Below are positions 62,966 through 64,000 of a stretch of DNA of 64,000 bases, one piece after another. The notes beneath the pieces were generated by a model that saw only the letters and a list, made by a program, of their open reading frames with translations, searched no databases and had not been told where the DNA came from. A program made the translations under genes and the position numbers. The stretch comes from UBA5078 sp040384465 (lineage in GTDB: Bacteria; Pseudomonadota; Gammaproteobacteria; Pseudomonadales; Pseudohongiellaceae), in NCBI GenBank assembly GCA_040384465.1, contig JAZKJF010000004.1, positions 1 to 64,000 on the forward strand. Direction: 5' to 3'. Every line of letters starts with the position of its first letter. Positions within the stretch are counted from its first letter, which is position 1.

Positions 62966-64000
62966 TCAGCAGGGCTCGATGTGCTCGACCAGCAACTGCA
63001 GGTTGCGTTGCCCTCGGAATTCATTGATATCCAGACGATAAACAAGACGCACCTGGCGGACGCTCTCGTCAGGCCAACAGCTTCTATCAACGTTAAATGC
63101 GATAGCATCCAGCACAACCCGCTCATCCGCACCTGGCGACAGAACCATTTTCAGATGACTGTCTCCCAACAGGCGCTGCTGCACGACGGTGAACACTCCG
63201 TCGAAATTCGGCTCGGGGAAATTCTGCCCCCAGGGCCCGGCATCACGCAGTGCCTGCGCCGTTTCGATATTGAACTCCTTGACGCCGATCTCTCCGTCCG
63301 TGGCAATTCTGGCCTGCAGGTCGTCGTCGTTTAACAAGGCAGCTACTTCCGTAGCGAAAGCAGCGGTGAAGCGCTCGTAATCACACTTCCTGAGCGTCAA
63401 ACCGGCTGCCATGGCATGCCCGCCGAAGCGTGTGACCAGCCCGGGATTGCGGGTCGCTACTGTATCCAGCACATCGCGAATATGCAGACCGGGAATCGAG
63501 CGTGCCGACCCTTTGATCTCGATCTCGCCATCACCCGTCACCCCTGCGTCGGCAAAAGCAATGACCGGACGATGCAGCTTTTCCTTGATTCTGGCGGCGA
63601 GAATACCGATGACCCCTTGATGCCAATCCGGCTGATAGATACAGACTCCCGCTGGCACGGTTTGCTCATCGAAATGCAGTGCGTCGAGATCGCTGACAGC
63701 CTGATCGCGCATCTCTCCTTCAATGCCTTTGCGCTGCTGATTCATGGCATCCAGTTCGATAGCCATCGCGGTCGCAGTCGCTGGATCGTCACTGAGCAGG
63801 CACTCGATGCCCAGCCCCATGTCGTCCAGACGCCCCGCAGCATTCAGGCGCGGTCCCACGGCAAAACCCAGATCGCTGGCGACCAGTGTCTCGCGGCGGC
63901 GCTTGCCGATTTCCAGTAGCGCCATGATCCCCGCGCAGGCACGCCCTTGCCGAATGCGCTTCAACCCTTCACTGACGAGGATGCGATTATTACGGTCCAG
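62966..64000 (-). CDS. recJ: Single-strand-DNA exonuclease RecJ, 5' part beyond the window
   Basis: 345 residues of the C-terminal side are present; the frame runs open to the window edge (LDRNNRILVSEGLKRIRQGR). It includes the end of the DHH core and the DHHA1 part (AVGPRLNAAGRLDDMGLG and GIAARI-like ILAARIKEKLHRPVIAFAD), plus the GSARSIPGLHIRDVLD and RFGGHAMAAGLTL motifs. RecJ degrades ssDNA 5'-3' in recombination and mismatch repair. The catalytic DHH residues lie outside the window. Confidence 0.95.
   Translation of the reverse strand: MDRNNRILVSEGLKRIRQGRACAGIMALLEIGKRRRETLVASDLGFAVGPRLNAAGRLDDMGLGIECLLSDDPATATAMAIELDAMNQQRKGIEGEMRDQAVSDLDALHFDEQTVPAGVCIYQPDWHQGVIGILAARIKEKLHRPVIAFADAGVTGDGEIEIKGSARSIPGLHIRDVLDTVATRNPGLVTRFGGHAMAAGLTLRKCDYERFTAAFATEVAALLNDDDLQARIATDGEIGVKEFNIETAQALRDAGPWGQNFPEPNFDGVFTVVQQRLLGDSHLKMVLSPGADERVVLDAIAFNVDRSCWPDESVRQVRLVYRLDINEFRGQRNLQLLVEHIEPC

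Overview
The window reads as a chromosomal segment of a moderately GC-rich gammaproteobacterium. Pointers are recC-recB-recD, the conserved block recJ / dsbD-like / alaS-lysC-csrA-tRNA-Ser, ppnN, a TIGR02647 gene, a full SUF operon, and REP palindromes of the Pseudomonas type. The species cannot be named from sequence alone. No rRNA, CRISPR array, prophage or intact insertion sequence was seen.

Layout. 1-8.9 kb: a Fur-box-like divergent promoter between an exported protein and a PiuC-type iron/2-oxoglutarate hydroxylase, then an exported aldo/keto reductase, a TLC/MFS-type transporter, a diguanylate cyclase, a glutathione S-transferase, an exported metallo-beta-lactamase-fold hydrolase and an M19 dipeptidase lipoprotein, punctuated by REP palindromes. 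9-13.6 kb: a CHASE-PAS-PAS-GGDEF sensor, an APC permease and a Crp-family regulator. 13.6-18.2 kb: a translationally coupled operon of cytochrome P450, an unnamed multi-pass membrane protein and a Dyp-type peroxidase, both junctions being ATGA overlaps, with a divergent unknown gene. 19-30.8 kb: a SAM-domain/class III cyclase/ATPase/TPR protein, divergent from a giant secreted protein with plant-type leucine-rich repeats.

31.5-33.4 kb is an AT-richer accessory patch: a two-helix SLATT/DUF4231-like protein, a TfoX N-terminal-domain protein and a RelE/antitoxin pair lying between 25-bp direct repeats, ending at tRNA-Arg(ACG). Beside the tRNA is an inverted copy of its 3' end. 33.6-35.7 kb: three overlapping Sel1-repeat exported proteins. 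35.8-42.1 kb: sufBCDSA-sufT-sufE read leftwards from a promoter overlaid by an IscR type-1-like operator. 42.1-45.4 kb: ppnN, a DUF2750 gene, a RIO kinase and a TIGR02647 gene. 45.4-54.4 kb: recCBD. 54.4-64 kb: an epoxide hydrolase, tRNA-Ser(GCU), csrA with a GGA-rich leader, lysC, alaS, a DsbD/ScsB-type reductase and the 3' part of recJ, which runs off the window.

Themes. Iron/redox biology recurs (Fur-box hydroxylase, SUF, P450 plus Dyp peroxidase, DsbD). Nucleotide signalling recurs too (two diguanylate cyclases, one class III cyclase and a Crp-type regulator with a cyclic-nucleotide-binding signature). The best candidate for an undescribed system is the P450 / membrane protein / Dyp-peroxidase operon. 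The giant leucine-rich-repeat protein is the second.
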